The position numbers were made by a program, and so were the translations under genes. Source: Cellulosimicrobium cellulans (GTDB lineage Bacteria; Actinomycetota; Actinomycetes; Actinomycetales; Cellulomonadaceae). Taken from it: DNA of 64,000 nt. Where the stretch lies: the NCBI RefSeq assembly GCF_016907755.1, contig NZ_JAFBCN010000001.1, forward strand, positions 3,658,001 through 3,722,000, given 5' to 3'. This document shows, piece by piece, positions 26,748 through 35,809 of this stretch (position 1 is the stretch's first letter; each line of letters starts with the position of its first letter). The notes beneath the pieces were generated by a model, which was not told where the DNA came from, searched no databases, and worked only from the letters and a program-made list of their open reading frames with translations.

Positions 26748-28883
26748 TCAGTCGCGCCACACCTGGACGACGGACGGCCGCGGGCCGGCGAAGGCGCCCG
26801 TCGGGACCGGGGTGCCCGGCGTCAGGTAGTCGGGGAAGTACGACGCCTGGGCGTCGAACGTGCCGTCCTCGCCCGGGTGCTGGACCGCGACGTAGACCAT
26901 GCGGTCCGTGGAGTCCACGAGGGGCCCGCACGTCTCGGCGCCCCGCGGCACGGAGAGGAACTGCTCGACGCGGCCGCGCTCGCGGCCGTCGAGCGTGACC
27001 TTGAACAGCCCGTCGCACTTCTGGATCGTGCTCGGCTGCCCGTCGGTCGAGATCCAGAGGTTGCCCTCGGCGTCGAACGCGAGGTTGTCCGGGCAGGAGA
27101 TCGGGGAGACCTTCTCCTTCGGGTAGCCCGAGAAGTAGGTCGAGGCGTTCGTGGCCGGGTCGCCCGCGACGAGCAGCAGGTTCCACCGGAACGTCAGGGC
27201 GGCGGCGTCGTCGCCGTCCTCGACGATCTCCACGACGTGCCCGTCGCGGTTGGTGTTGCGGGGGTTCGGCTCGGTCGCGGCCTCGACCGCCGCGGGCCCG
27301 CGCGAGGTGTTGTTGGTGCACGCGACGTAGACGCGGCCCGTGACCGGGTTGGGCTCGACGTCCTCCGGGCGGTCCATCTTCGTGGCCCCGACCTGGTCGG
27401 CAGCGACGCGCGTGTAGACGAGCACCTCCTCGAGGCTCATGCCGGCGACCTGGCTCCGCCCGTCCAGGACGAGCGGGACCCACTCGCCCCGGCCGTCGAA
27501 CGCGCCGTCCGACGGGACCGCGCCCGAGCCGTCGATCTCGGCCACCGGGGAGTCGCCCGTGAAGCGCGCGACGTACAGCGAGCCCTCGGTGAGCAGCGTC
27601 TTGTTGTGGCGCCGGGCGCCCTCGCTGTTGCCCGGGCGCATCGTGCGCGAGGAGACGAACTTGTACACGTAGTCGAAGCGCTCGTCGTCGCCCATGTACG
27701 CGACCGCGTTGCCGCGCCGCGAGAGGATCACGTTGGCGCCCTCGTGCTTGAAGCGGCCGAGCGCGGTGTGCTTCACCGGCGGCTCGTCCGGCGCGTACGG
27801 GTCGATCTCGACGATCCAGCCGAAGCGGTGGGGCTCGTTCTCGTACCCGGGGTTGCGGGCGTCGAAGCGCGGGTCGTCGAGCTCCCAGCCGTACCCCGTC
27901 GCGGCGTCGCGCAGGCCGTAGCGCGCGTCGTGGCCCGTGCCCGACGTGCGGAAGTAGCCGTTGAAGTTCTCCTCGCCCGAGAGCACGGTCCCCCACGGGG
28001 TCGTGCCGCCCGCGCAGTTGTTGAGCGTGCCGAGCACACGCGTCCCCGACGGGTCCGCGACGGTCTTGACGAGGTCCGTGCCCGCGACCGGGCCCGTCAG
28101 GCGGAACTCGGTCGAGAGGTGCACCCGGCGGTTGTACCGGCTGTCCGCGACGTAGTCCCACGGGGTGCCCGTGCGGCGGCGGCCCACCTCGACGACGGAC
28201 ATGCCGTGCGCGGCGCGCTCGATGGCGCGACGCGTCGGGGCGTCGTACGAGGCGTCGAACATGATCGCCGGGTTGGTGTACTCGTGGTTCGCGACCAGCA
28301 GGCCGCGCGTGCCCCGGCCGGGGCCCTTGCCCTTGCCCTGAGCGCCCGCGAGGGCGTGCTGGCGCTCGAACGGCAGGATGTCGAGGTAGTCGTTGTTGTA
28401 GCCGAACTGCTGGGCCTGGGCCTCAGGCGTCTGGCGCGCGACGTCGAACGGCCGGGCGCCGCGCAGGATCGGGTCGCCCCAGCGGATCACGGGCCGCCAC
28501 CGGTAGCCGTCGGGGACGACGAACGCGTCGCGCGCCGCCGGCTGGGGCGAGATCGCGCCGAAGGCCAGGCCCTTCTGCGGGCGGCCTCCGCCGTGGCCGC
28601 CACCGTGGGCGGGCAACGCCTGGGCGGCAGCGGCCGGGGCGCCGACGGTCTGCGCGCCGAGCACGACGGCCGCCGCGCCGACCGCGAGCCCGCCCAGCAG
28701 CGCGCGCCGCGACATCGCTCCCGCGACGACGTCGCGGAACGTCTCGTTGGCGCTCTCGTTGGGGACCGGGTGCGAGCACGCGTCCGCGCACTTCAGCCGG
28801 CAGGTGACGGGGCTGCGCTTGCCGCGCGCGTGCGGCGCGACGGAGAGCAGGGGGCGATGCTCGGGGGCAGGCGTGATCGTCAT
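26748..28883 (-). CDS. PhoX family alkaline phosphatase, Tat-exported
   Basis: A 711-residue DUF839/PhoX protein. PhoX enzymes are calcium/iron phosphatases that release phosphate from organic phosphoesters outside the cell. As in other actinobacterial PhoX proteins a ~55-residue N-terminal extension with paired cysteines (CRLKCADAC) precedes the twin-arginine signal MSRRALLGG and a hydrophobic stretch. Family segments include GLLVANHEYTNP, NNCAGGTTPWGT and LSGEENFNGYF. Start ATG 28883 follows GGAG by a few bases. A TAGCGT box (28936-28941, minus strand) may be the -10. Phosphate control is expected, but I saw no clear Pho box. Confidence 0.93.
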   Translation of the reverse strand: MTITPAPEHRPLLSVAPHARGKRSPVTCRLKCADACSHPVPNESANETFRDVVAGAMSRRALLGGLAVGAAAVVLGAQTVGAPAAAAQALPAHGGGHGGGRPQKGLAFGAISPQPAARDAFVVPDGYRWRPVIRWGDPILRGARPFDVARQTPEAQAQQFGYNNDYLDILPFERQHALAGAQGKGKGPGRGTRGLLVANHEYTNPAIMFDASYDAPTRRAIERAAHGMSVVEVGRRRTGTPWDYVADSRYNRRVHLSTEFRLTGPVAGTDLVKTVADPSGTRVLGTLNNCAGGTTPWGTVLSGEENFNGYFRTSGTGHDARYGLRDAATGYGWELDDPRFDARNPGYENEPHRFGWIVEIDPYAPDEPPVKHTALGRFKHEGANVILSRRGNAVAYMGDDERFDYVYKFVSSRTMRPGNSEGARRHNKTLLTEGSLYVARFTGDSPVAEIDGSGAVPSDGAFDGRGEWVPLVLDGRSQVAGMSLEEVLVYTRVAADQVGATKMDRPEDVEPNPVTGRVYVACTNNTSRGPAAVEAATEPNPRNTNRDGHVVEIVEDGDDAAALTFRWNLLLVAGDPATNASTYFSGYPKEKVSPISCPDNLAFDAEGNLWISTDGQPSTIQKCDGLFKVTLDGRERGRVEQFLSVPRGAETCGPLVDSTDRMVYVAVQHPGEDGTFDAQASYFPDYLTPGTPVPTGAFAGPRPSVVQVWRD

Positions 28884-28935
28884 CGGTCGTCTCCACAGGT
28901 CGGGGGGCTTCCCCGTCACCGGGGAGTCGGCCCCG

Positions 28936-28941
28936 ACGCTA
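28936..28941 (-). promoter_or_regulatory. possible -10 box of phoX
   Basis: TAGCGT on the minus strand about 53 bases before the phoX start. A small inverted repeat (TCCCCG / CGGGGA, about 28914-28928) lies in the leader. Confidence 0.35.
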
Positions 28942-29058
28942 GGAACGGTCGATGACCGGCCGGCCACCGCCCGGAGGACACCGGGTGAATTCTCGGCACC
29001 GGCTGTCCGCCCGCCGAGCGGCCGGCCCTCGGGGGCGCCGGGTCGGTGGGTGGCGCTG

Positions 29059-29598
29059 TCAGGCGCGCGCCAGCGTCCCGGCGACGACCGTCAGGACGGC
29101 GCCCGCGACGAAGACCCCGGTGCACGCGCCACCGACCACCCGCGCGACGCGCAGGGCCGTCGGCGCCGGCCCCTCGCCGGGGTCGAGCAGCCCCAGGAAC
29201 GCGGAGCCCGTGGACGAGCGGCGGAACGGTACGTGGAACTGCCGCACGTCGTGGTCGGTCAGGGGCGGCGGGGGCTCGTGCGCGAGCGCCGCCGCGGCAC
29301 GCCGGTCGCGCAGACGGCCGACCTGGAGCACGTAGAAGGCGAGGGTCCCGTACTGGCTGAGGTAGAAGAGTCCCAGCGCGAGCACGGTCGTCCCGAGGCA
29401 GGCCACCGCGAACGTCCCGGAGAACCGGAGCACGGCGATCCCGGCCGCGGTGACGGCGGCTCCGAGCAGCAGCCACCACGGCAGGGCCGCCCACGCGCCC
29501 GAGTGGTCACCCTCGTACGGCGACACCGGCCGCACCGGCCGGCTCGAGTCCGCGAGCTGGTCGGCGAGGGGCGACCTGTCCTCCTCCCACCAGGCCAT
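29059..29598 (-). CDS. three-helix membrane protein of unknown function
   Basis: A 179-residue membrane protein with three clear hydrophobic helices (about 32-54, 60-82 and 153-177) and a charged loop between the second and third. No family recognised. ATG 29598 lies nine bases after the etfA stop, so it is probably the last gene of the etfB-etfA unit, though nothing in its sequence ties it to electron transfer. An upstream extension would run into etfA and is rejected. Confidence 0.68.
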   Translation of the reverse strand: MAWWEEDRSPLADQLADSSRPVRPVSPYEGDHSGAWAALPWWLLLGAAVTAAGIAVLRFSGTFAVACLGTTVLALGLFYLSQYGTLAFYVLQVGRLRDRRAAAALAHEPPPPLTDHDVRQFHVPFRRSSTGSAFLGLLDPGEGPAPTALRVARVVGGACTGVFVAGAVLTVVAGTLARA

Positions 29599-29606
29599 CA
29601 GAGCGG

Positions 29607-30614
29607 TCAGCCCTGCGACGACCGGTGCTCGCGCAGCACCTCGGCCGCCTGCGGCAGCACGTCCGCGAGGTCGCCGACGACCGCGAAGTCCGAGATCTCG
29701 AACAGCGGGCACTCCGGGTCGTTGTTCACCGCGACGATGACCTGAGACGCCTGCATGCCGCCGCGGTGGTGCGGGGCGCCGGAGATGCCCGCGCCGATGT
29801 ACAGGCGCGGGGCGACGGTGACGCCCGTCTGTCCGACGAACTGGTCGTGCCAGCCCTCGTAGACGGCGTCGCGCGTCGCGCCCACGGCCGCGCCGAGCGC
29901 GTCGGCGAGCTCGGTGACGGGACCGAAGTCGCCGTTCGTGCCTCGGCCCCCCGCGACGACGATCGCGGCCTCGCCGAGCGCGGGGCGACCCGCGCCGGCC
30001 GACTCGTCGACCGTGCGGGACACGACGCGCGCCGCGGTCGCGGCGGGCGAGAGCTCGAGGCGCAGCGCACCGACCTCGGTCGCCACGGCGACCTCCGCGG
30101 GCTGCGGGACGACGGAGTTCGCCCGCAGCGTGAGCACGGCGGGGTCGGTGACGATCTCGCTCCGCACGTCCCAGGACCCCGCGAAGACGCGCTTGTCCGC
30201 GACGAGGTGCGTGCCGCCGTCGGTCAGCGCGGACGCGTCGACGACGAGGCCCGCCTCGGTGAGGAACGCGAGGCGCGCGGCCGCCTCCTTGTTCGGGAAG
30301 GACGACGTGAGCAGGACGGCGTCCGCGTCGGACGCGCGCGTCGCGGCGGCGAGGACCTCGGCCACGACGGGCGTCAGGTGCAGCGCGTCGCCGGTCACGA
30401 CCTCCCCGCCCGACGACGGCTCGGCCTGGCGCACGAGCGCGACGCCGTAGGCGCCGAGCTGGGCGAGCACGTCGACGCTCGGCGCCTCCAGCGCGACGGC
30501 CTCGACACGCCCGAGCGAGCGGCCGACGGTGATGAGCTCCAGCACGGGCGAGCGCAGCTCGGTGCCGGCGGAGTCGAGGAGGACGAGGACGGTACGGGTC
30601 CCGGGGGTGCTCAT
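29607..30614 (-). CDS. etfA: electron transfer flavoprotein alpha subunit
   Basis: A 335-residue ETF alpha (FixB) subunit that binds FAD. The N-terminal domain is followed by the conserved C-terminal FAD domain: VVAGGRGTN, the GATRDAVYEGW region, GQTGVTVAPRLYIGAGISGAPHH and VAVNNDPECPLF. ETF carries electrons from acyl-CoA and other dehydrogenases to the respiratory chain. It lies 13 bp after etfB and is followed at once by a small membrane-protein gene. Confidence 0.96.
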   Translation of the reverse strand: MSTPGTRTVLVLLDSAGTELRSPVLELITVGRSLGRVEAVALEAPSVDVLAQLGAYGVALVRQAEPSSGGEVVTGDALHLTPVVAEVLAAATRASDADAVLLTSSFPNKEAAARLAFLTEAGLVVDASALTDGGTHLVADKRVFAGSWDVRSEIVTDPAVLTLRANSVVPQPAEVAVATEVGALRLELSPAATAARVVSRTVDESAGAGRPALGEAAIVVAGGRGTNGDFGPVTELADALGAAVGATRDAVYEGWHDQFVGQTGVTVAPRLYIGAGISGAPHHRGGMQASQVIVAVNNDPECPLFEISDFAVVGDLADVLPQAAEVLREHRSSQG

Positions 30615-30627
30615 GTGCGGACGCCTC

Positions 30628-31443
30628 TCAGACCAGGTCGTTGCGGATGAGGAACTCGGCCAGGGCGCGCCCGCCCTCGCCCTTGTCGACGACGATCTCG
30701 GCGTCGGGGCGCGGCGGGCGGGGCGACGCGTCGGTCACGCGCGAGCGCGCGCCGGCGTCGCCGACGAGCGCCGGGTCGACGCCGAGGTCGGCGAGGCTCC
30801 ACGCCTCCACCGGGCGCGTGCGCGCCGCCATGATGAGCTTGAAGTTGGGCATGCGCGGGTCGTTCGCGTGGTCCGTCACGGACACCACGGCGGGCAGCGG
30901 CGCCTCGAGGACCTCCTCGACGCCGTCGAGCTCGCGCGTGACGCGAGCCGTCCGAGCGCCGGGCTCTCCCTCGACCTCGAGCTTCCCCGCGAGCGTGAGC
31001 TGCGGGAGCCCGAGCTCCGCCGACAGGAGCGCGGGGACGACCGAGCCGAGCCCGTCGAGCGCGGCCATGCCCGTCACGACGACGTCCACCGGGGCCTCGT
31101 CCGCGAGGCGGCGCACCGCGGCGGCGAGCACGCGCGCGGTGCCGAAGTAGTCGGAGCCCGCCACGGCGTCGTCGCTCACGCGCACCCCACGGTCCGCGCC
31201 GAGCTGGTACGCGCGGCGCACCGCGCCGCCGGCGTCGGGACCGGCCACCGTGAGGACGATCACCTCGCTGGTCTCGCGCTCCGCCTCCGGCAGCGCCTCC
31301 TTGAGGCGCAGCGCGGCCTCGACCGCGTTCTCGTCGAGCTCGTTGAGCGTCCCCTCGTCGGCCCGGCGCACGACGCGCCCGCCCTCGAAGCCCCGGTCCG
31401 CGTGGATGTCCGGGACGTACTTCACGGCGACGACGATCCGCAT
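30628..31443 (-). CDS. etfB: electron transfer flavoprotein beta subunit
   Basis: A 271-residue ETF beta (FixA) subunit, partner of EtfA. It shows the N-terminal IVVAVKYVPD, the LNELDENAVEAALRLKE segment, GMAALDGLGSVVPALL and the DPRMPNFKLIMAAR signature near residue 210. A ribosome site GGGAGAG precedes ATG 31443. First gene of the etfB-etfA unit; a minus-strand TAGGCT (31503-31508) could be its -10 box. Confidence 0.96.
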   Translation of the reverse strand: MRIVVAVKYVPDIHADRGFEGGRVVRRADEGTLNELDENAVEAALRLKEALPEAERETSEVIVLTVAGPDAGGAVRRAYQLGADRGVRVSDDAVAGSDYFGTARVLAAAVRRLADEAPVDVVVTGMAALDGLGSVVPALLSAELGLPQLTLAGKLEVEGEPGARTARVTRELDGVEEVLEAPLPAVVSVTDHANDPRMPNFKLIMAARTRPVEAWSLADLGVDPALVGDAGARSRVTDASPRPPRPDAEIVVDKGEGGRALAEFLIRNDLV

Positions 31444-31542
31444 CGGCTGCTCTCCCTGTGCGCTGGGCGATCGGCCGGAGAGGTTCCCGGCCCGCTCGGG
31501 GAAGCCTACCGGCGGGCGGCGGGACGAGCCGGTGACACCCGC

Positions 31543-31548
31543 CACAAT
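31543..31548 (+). promoter_or_regulatory. -10-like box of a probable leaderless promoter (glgX)
   Basis: CACAAT, six bases, then GTG 31555. Confidence 0.4.
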
Positions 31549-31554
31549 GGACGG

Positions 31555-33906
31555 GTGCACGTGCCCCCCGACCCGAGCCCCGTCCCCCCGGCCAGCGGCG
31601 ATCCCGCGCTCCCGGTCGCGCCGGGACGCGTCGACCGGCACGCTCTCGTGCCGCCGCTCGGCGTCCGCGTCGCGGGCGGCGGCGTCGACGTCGCCGTCCT
31701 CGCCTCGCACGCGACCGCCGTCGAGCTGTGCCTCGTCGACGTCGTCGACGCGGCGCTGCCCGCCCACGACCCCGCCCGCTACCGCGAGCGCCGCGTCCCC
31801 CTCGCCGGGCCGGCGTACGGCGTCTGGCGCGCCCACGTCCCGGGCGTCCGCCCCGGGCAGCGCTACGGGTTCCGCGTCCACGGCCCGTGGGACCCCGCCG
31901 CCGGGCTGCGGCACAACCCCGCGAAGCTCCTCGTCGACCCGTACGCGCGCGGCCTCGTGGGCGAGCTGGTCGCCGACCCGGCGATCCACGGCCAGGTCGG
32001 GAGCGACCCGTACGGCCCGGCGGACGCTCGCGACTCGCTGCCGTTCGTGCCGCACGCGGTGGTCGTGGCCGAGCCGACGGGGAACCTGGCACCCCGGCCG
32101 CGCGTCCCGTGGCGCGACACCGTGGTCTACGAGGCGCACGTGCGCGGCCTCACGCAGCGGCTCGAGGCGCTGCCGGAGCACCTGCGCGGCACGTACGCGG
32201 GCGTCGCGCACCCCGTGACGATCGAGCACCTCCGGTCGCTGGGAGTGACGACGGTCGAGCTCCTGCCCGTGCACGCGAACGTGCCCGAGCCGCACCTGCT
32301 CGCGAGCGGCCGCACCAACTACTGGGGCTACTCGACGCTCGGCTTCTTCGCGCCCCACGCCGCGTACGCGACGCGCGCCGCCCAGGACGCCGGCCCCGGG
32401 GCGGTCCTGGACGAGGTGCGGGGGATGGTGCACCTGCTGCACGAGGCAGGGATCGAGGTGCTGCTCGACGTCGTGCACAACCACACGTGCGAGGGCGGTG
32501 CAGACGGCTACCACCTGTCGTGGCGCGGCCTCGACAACGCCGGGTACTACCTGCACGACGGCGGCGCGCCCGCGCGTCTCGCGGACGTCACCGGGACGGG
32601 CAACTCCCTCGACTTCCGGCGCCCGGCGGTCGTGCGCGCGGCGCTCGACTCGCTGCGGTACTGGGCGGACGTCGTGGGCGTCGACGGGTTCCGGTTCGAC
32701 CTCGCGGTCACGCTCGGGCGCGGCTCGGCCGGGTTCGACCCCGACCATCCGTTCCTCGTCGCGCTCCAGACCGACCCGGTGCTGTGCGGGCTCAAGTTCG
32801 TCGCCGAGCCGTGGGACGTGGGGCCGGGCGGCTGGCGGACCGGGCAGTTCCCGCCCCCGCTCGCCGAGTGGAACGACCGGTTCCGCGACGCGGCGCGCCA
32901 GTTCTGGCTCGCCGACGCGCGCGAGGCGTCCCACGGGCGGCCCGGCCACGGCGTGCGCGACCTCGCGACCCGGCTCGCGGGCTCCGCGGACCTGTTCGGC
33001 CACTCCGACCCGCCGCTCCTGCGCGGGCCCGTCGCGTCGGTGAGCTACGTGACCGCGCACGACGGCTTCACGCTCGCCGACCTCGTCGCGTACGACCACA
33101 AGCACAACCTCGCGAACGGCGAGGACAACCGTGACGGGACGGACGACAACCGGTCGTGGAACCACGGTCTCGAGGGCCCGGTCGTGGCCCCCGACGCGCG
33201 GGCGGGCGGCGGCGCCGGGCTCGACGCGCTCGGGCTGGGAGTGGAGATCGCGCCCCTGCGCCGCCGGTCGATCCGCAACCTCCTCGCGACGCTCGTCCTC
33301 GCCGCCGGCACCCCGATGCTCACCGCGGGCGACGAGATGGGTCGCACCCAGCGCGGCAACAACAACGCCTACGTGCAGGACGACGCGACGTCGTGGGTGT
33401 CGTGGGACCTGTCACCATGGCGCCAGGACCTGCTCGCGACCACGCGGTACCTGCTCGGCCTGCGCCGCACGCACCCCGCGCTGCGCCCCGACACGTTCTT
33501 CACCGGCCGGCCCCGCCCGACGGACGCAGCGACGCAGCGGGGGACGGACGGTGCCGGCGTGCCCGACCTGGTCTGGTTCGACGCCGACGGCGAGCTGCTG
33601 GACCACGCGGCGTGGCACGACCCCGCCGTCCGGACCCTGCAGATGCTGCGGACCGCGCCCGAGCCCGGCGACGCCGACGTCCTCGTGGTCGTCGTCGGCG
33701 CCCTCGACCCGGTCGACGTCACGCTCCCCGGCGTGCGCGCGGCCTCGCGCGGCGACGCCGAGCGGTGGGACCTCGCGTGGGACTCCGACTGGGAGCACCC
33801 CGACGACCGGGACCGCACGAACGGCGACGGTACCGCCCGCGCGGGCGACGTCGTCGGGCTCGAGGCCCTGAGCCTGCGCGTCTACGTCTCCACCCCGCCG
33901 AGGTAG
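31555..33906 (+). CDS. glgX: glycogen debranching enzyme GlgX (isoamylase type, GH13)
   Basis: A 783-residue GH13_11 enzyme that cuts alpha-1,6 branches of phosphorylase-trimmed glycogen. An N-terminal beta-sandwich (about 33-165) precedes the barrel. Region I reads DVVHNHT, the nucleophile is D382 in GVDGFRFDLA, the acid is E418 in KFVAEPWDV and the last conserved histidine/aspartate pair is in TAHDGFTLAD. GYSTLGFFAPH and NHGLEGP are GlgX-like. Start GTG 31555 is set by its -10-like box and the beginning of homology. It works with the phosphorylase encoded about 4 kb downstream on the other strand. Confidence 0.94.
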   Translation: MHVPPDPSPVPPASGDPALPVAPGRVDRHALVPPLGVRVAGGGVDVAVLASHATAVELCLVDVVDAALPAHDPARYRERRVPLAGPAYGVWRAHVPGVRPGQRYGFRVHGPWDPAAGLRHNPAKLLVDPYARGLVGELVADPAIHGQVGSDPYGPADARDSLPFVPHAVVVAEPTGNLAPRPRVPWRDTVVYEAHVRGLTQRLEALPEHLRGTYAGVAHPVTIEHLRSLGVTTVELLPVHANVPEPHLLASGRTNYWGYSTLGFFAPHAAYATRAAQDAGPGAVLDEVRGMVHLLHEAGIEVLLDVVHNHTCEGGADGYHLSWRGLDNAGYYLHDGGAPARLADVTGTGNSLDFRRPAVVRAALDSLRYWADVVGVDGFRFDLAVTLGRGSAGFDPDHPFLVALQTDPVLCGLKFVAEPWDVGPGGWRTGQFPPPLAEWNDRFRDAARQFWLADAREASHGRPGHGVRDLATRLAGSADLFGHSDPPLLRGPVASVSYVTAHDGFTLADLVAYDHKHNLANGEDNRDGTDDNRSWNHGLEGPVVAPDARAGGGAGLDALGLGVEIAPLRRRSIRNLLATLVLAAGTPMLTAGDEMGRTQRGNNNAYVQDDATSWVSWDLSPWRQDLLATTRYLLGLRRTHPALRPDTFFTGRPRPTDAATQRGTDGAGVPDLVWFDADGELLDHAAWHDPAVRTLQMLRTAPEPGDADVLVVVVGALDPVDVTLPGVRAASRGDAERWDLAWDSDWEHPDDRDRTNGDGTARAGDVVGLEALSLRVYVSTPPR

Positions 33907-33957
33907 GCGCGTGGTCGCACGCGCCCGCCGGGGCCGCACGGGTCTGGACACGTGCTC

Positions 33958-33963
33958 TACTCT
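33958..33963 (+). promoter_or_regulatory. -10 box of a probable leaderless promoter (flavoprotein)
   Basis: TACTCT, six bases, then ATG 33970. Confidence 0.5.
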
Positions 33964-33969
33964 TCCCGC

Positions 33970-35724
33970 ATGAGTGACAGCGCGGTCGACTCCCCTCTCA
34001 GCTCTCCCTCGATCGAGGATCCCGAGGTCGTCGTCGTGGGGGCCGGCCTCGCCGGGCTCGTCGCGGCGACCGAGCTCACCGCGGCCGGGCGGCGCGTCGT
34101 CCTGCTCGACCAGGAGCCGGCCGCGAGCCTCGGCGGCCAGGCGTGGTGGTCGTTCGGCGGCCTGTTCCTCGTGGGCTCGCCCGAACAACGGCGCATGGGG
34201 GTCACCGACTCCGCCGAGCTCGCGTTCGACGACTGGCTCGGGTCCGCGCGGTTCGCGCCCGGCGCCGACCGCGGCGAGGGACCCGACCGCCACGGGTACG
34301 CGTGGGCGCGCGGGTTCGTCGACTTCGCCGCGGGCGAGATGCGCGGCTGGCTGCACGACAAGGGCGTGCGCTGGTTCCCGCTCGTGCAGTGGGCGGAGCG
34401 CGGCGGGTACCCCGTGACCTCGGGCGCCGACGGGACGGCGGCCGGGGCGCACGGCAACTCCGTCCCGCGCTTCCACGTCACGTGGGGCACCGGGCCGGGC
34501 ATCCTCGAGCCGTTCGTCCGCGCCGCGCTCGACGCCCGGGCGGCCGGGCTGCTCGACCTGCGGTTCCGGCACCGCGTCACGTCGCTCGTCGTCACGGACG
34601 GCGCCGTGACGGGCGTGCGTGCGGAGGTCCTCGCACCGTCGGACGTCGAGCGCGGCGCACCGTCGTCGCGCGACGTGGTCGGCGAGGTCGAGATCGCGGC
34701 GAGCGCGGTCGTCGTGACGTCGGGCGGGATCGGCGCGAACCACGAGCTCGTGCGGTCCCGGTGGCCCCAGTCGGCGGGCCGCCTGCCCGCCCGGATGCTC
34801 TCCGGCGTCCCGGACTCGACCGACGGGCTCATGATCGGCGTCGCCGCCGACGCGGGCGGCGCGCTCGTCCACGAGGACCGCATGTGGCACTACCCCGAGG
34901 GCATCGCGAACCACTCCCCCGTGTGGACGGACCACGGCATCCGCATCCTGCCCGGCCCGAGCTCGCTGTGGCTCGACGCCGACGGCAACCGCCTGCCCGC
35001 GCCCCTCTTCCCCGGGTTCGACGCGCTCGGCGCGCTCCAGCACGTGACCGAGCGCGGCGACGACCACTCCTGGTTCGTGCTCAACAAGGCGATCATGGAG
35101 ACCGAGTTCGCGCTGTCGGGCTCCGAGCAGAACCCCGACCTCACCGGCAAGGACGTCAGGCTGCTCGCACAGCGCGTGCTGCCCGGCGCCGTCGGGCCCG
35201 TCGCGCGGTTCGCCGAGCAGTCGCCCGAGTTCGTCTGGGCCGACACGCCCGAGGAGCTCGCCGCGGGGATGAACGCGCTCGTCGACGCGACGCCGGGCTC
35301 GCGCGGTCACGTCGACGGCGAGGCCCTCGCCCGCATCGTCCACCTTCGTGACGAGCAGGTGCGCACCGGCCTCGGCAAGGACCCCCAGGTCGTCGCGACG
35401 GCGATGGCGCGGCGCTACCGCGTCGACCGGCTCATCCGCGTCTCGCCCCCGCGCCCGCTCACCACGCCCAAGGACGGACCGCTGCTCGCCGTCCGCCTCT
35501 CGGTGCTCACGCGCAAGACGCTCGGCGGGCTGTGGACCGACACGTCCGCGCGCGTGCTGCGCCAGGACGGCACCGTGCTGCCGGGCCTCTGGGCCGCGGG
35601 CGAGGCCGCCGGGTTCGGCGGCGGCGGCGTGCACGGCCACCGCGCGCTCGAGGGCACGTTCCTCGGCGGCTGCCTCTACTCGGGCCGCGTCGCGGGCCGC
35701 TCGCTCGCGGCGGAGCTCGGCTGA
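33970..35724 (+). CDS. FAD-binding dehydrogenase (fumarate reductase / ketosteroid dehydrogenase flavoprotein superfamily)
   Basis: A 584-residue flavoprotein of the FAD_binding_2 superfamily. The dinucleotide-binding motif VVVGAGLAGLVAA begins near residue 20 and the C-terminal flavin contact is LWAAGEAAGFGGGGVHGHRALEG. GGQAWWSFGGL and the long middle capping domain match proteins annotated simply as FAD-binding dehydrogenase in Actinobacteria; the substrate is unknown. There is no signal peptide. It has its own promoter and is followed 85 bp later by a membrane-protein gene with another promoter, so no operon is implied. Confidence 0.88.
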   Translation: MSDSAVDSPLSSPSIEDPEVVVVGAGLAGLVAATELTAAGRRVVLLDQEPAASLGGQAWWSFGGLFLVGSPEQRRMGVTDSAELAFDDWLGSARFAPGADRGEGPDRHGYAWARGFVDFAAGEMRGWLHDKGVRWFPLVQWAERGGYPVTSGADGTAAGAHGNSVPRFHVTWGTGPGILEPFVRAALDARAAGLLDLRFRHRVTSLVVTDGAVTGVRAEVLAPSDVERGAPSSRDVVGEVEIAASAVVVTSGGIGANHELVRSRWPQSAGRLPARMLSGVPDSTDGLMIGVAADAGGALVHEDRMWHYPEGIANHSPVWTDHGIRILPGPSSLWLDADGNRLPAPLFPGFDALGALQHVTERGDDHSWFVLNKAIMETEFALSGSEQNPDLTGKDVRLLAQRVLPGAVGPVARFAEQSPEFVWADTPEELAAGMNALVDATPGSRGHVDGEALARIVHLRDEQVRTGLGKDPQVVATAMARRYRVDRLIRVSPPRPLTTPKDGPLLAVRLSVLTRKTLGGLWTDTSARVLRQDGTVLPGLWAAGEAAGFGGGGVHGHRALEGTFLGGCLYSGRVAGRSLAAELG

Positions 35725-35795
35725 ACCCACGCGAGACAGCACCTGGTCGCTGGGAGCGGGCTGTCGTCGTCCGTCGCGCGAGGTGCGACGGCCGG

Positions 35796-35801
35796 TAGGG
35801 T
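35796..35801 (+). promoter_or_regulatory. -10 box of a probable leaderless promoter (membrane protein)
   Basis: TAGGGT, eight bases, then ATG 35810. Confidence 0.5.
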
Positions 35802-35809
35802 CACCGAGC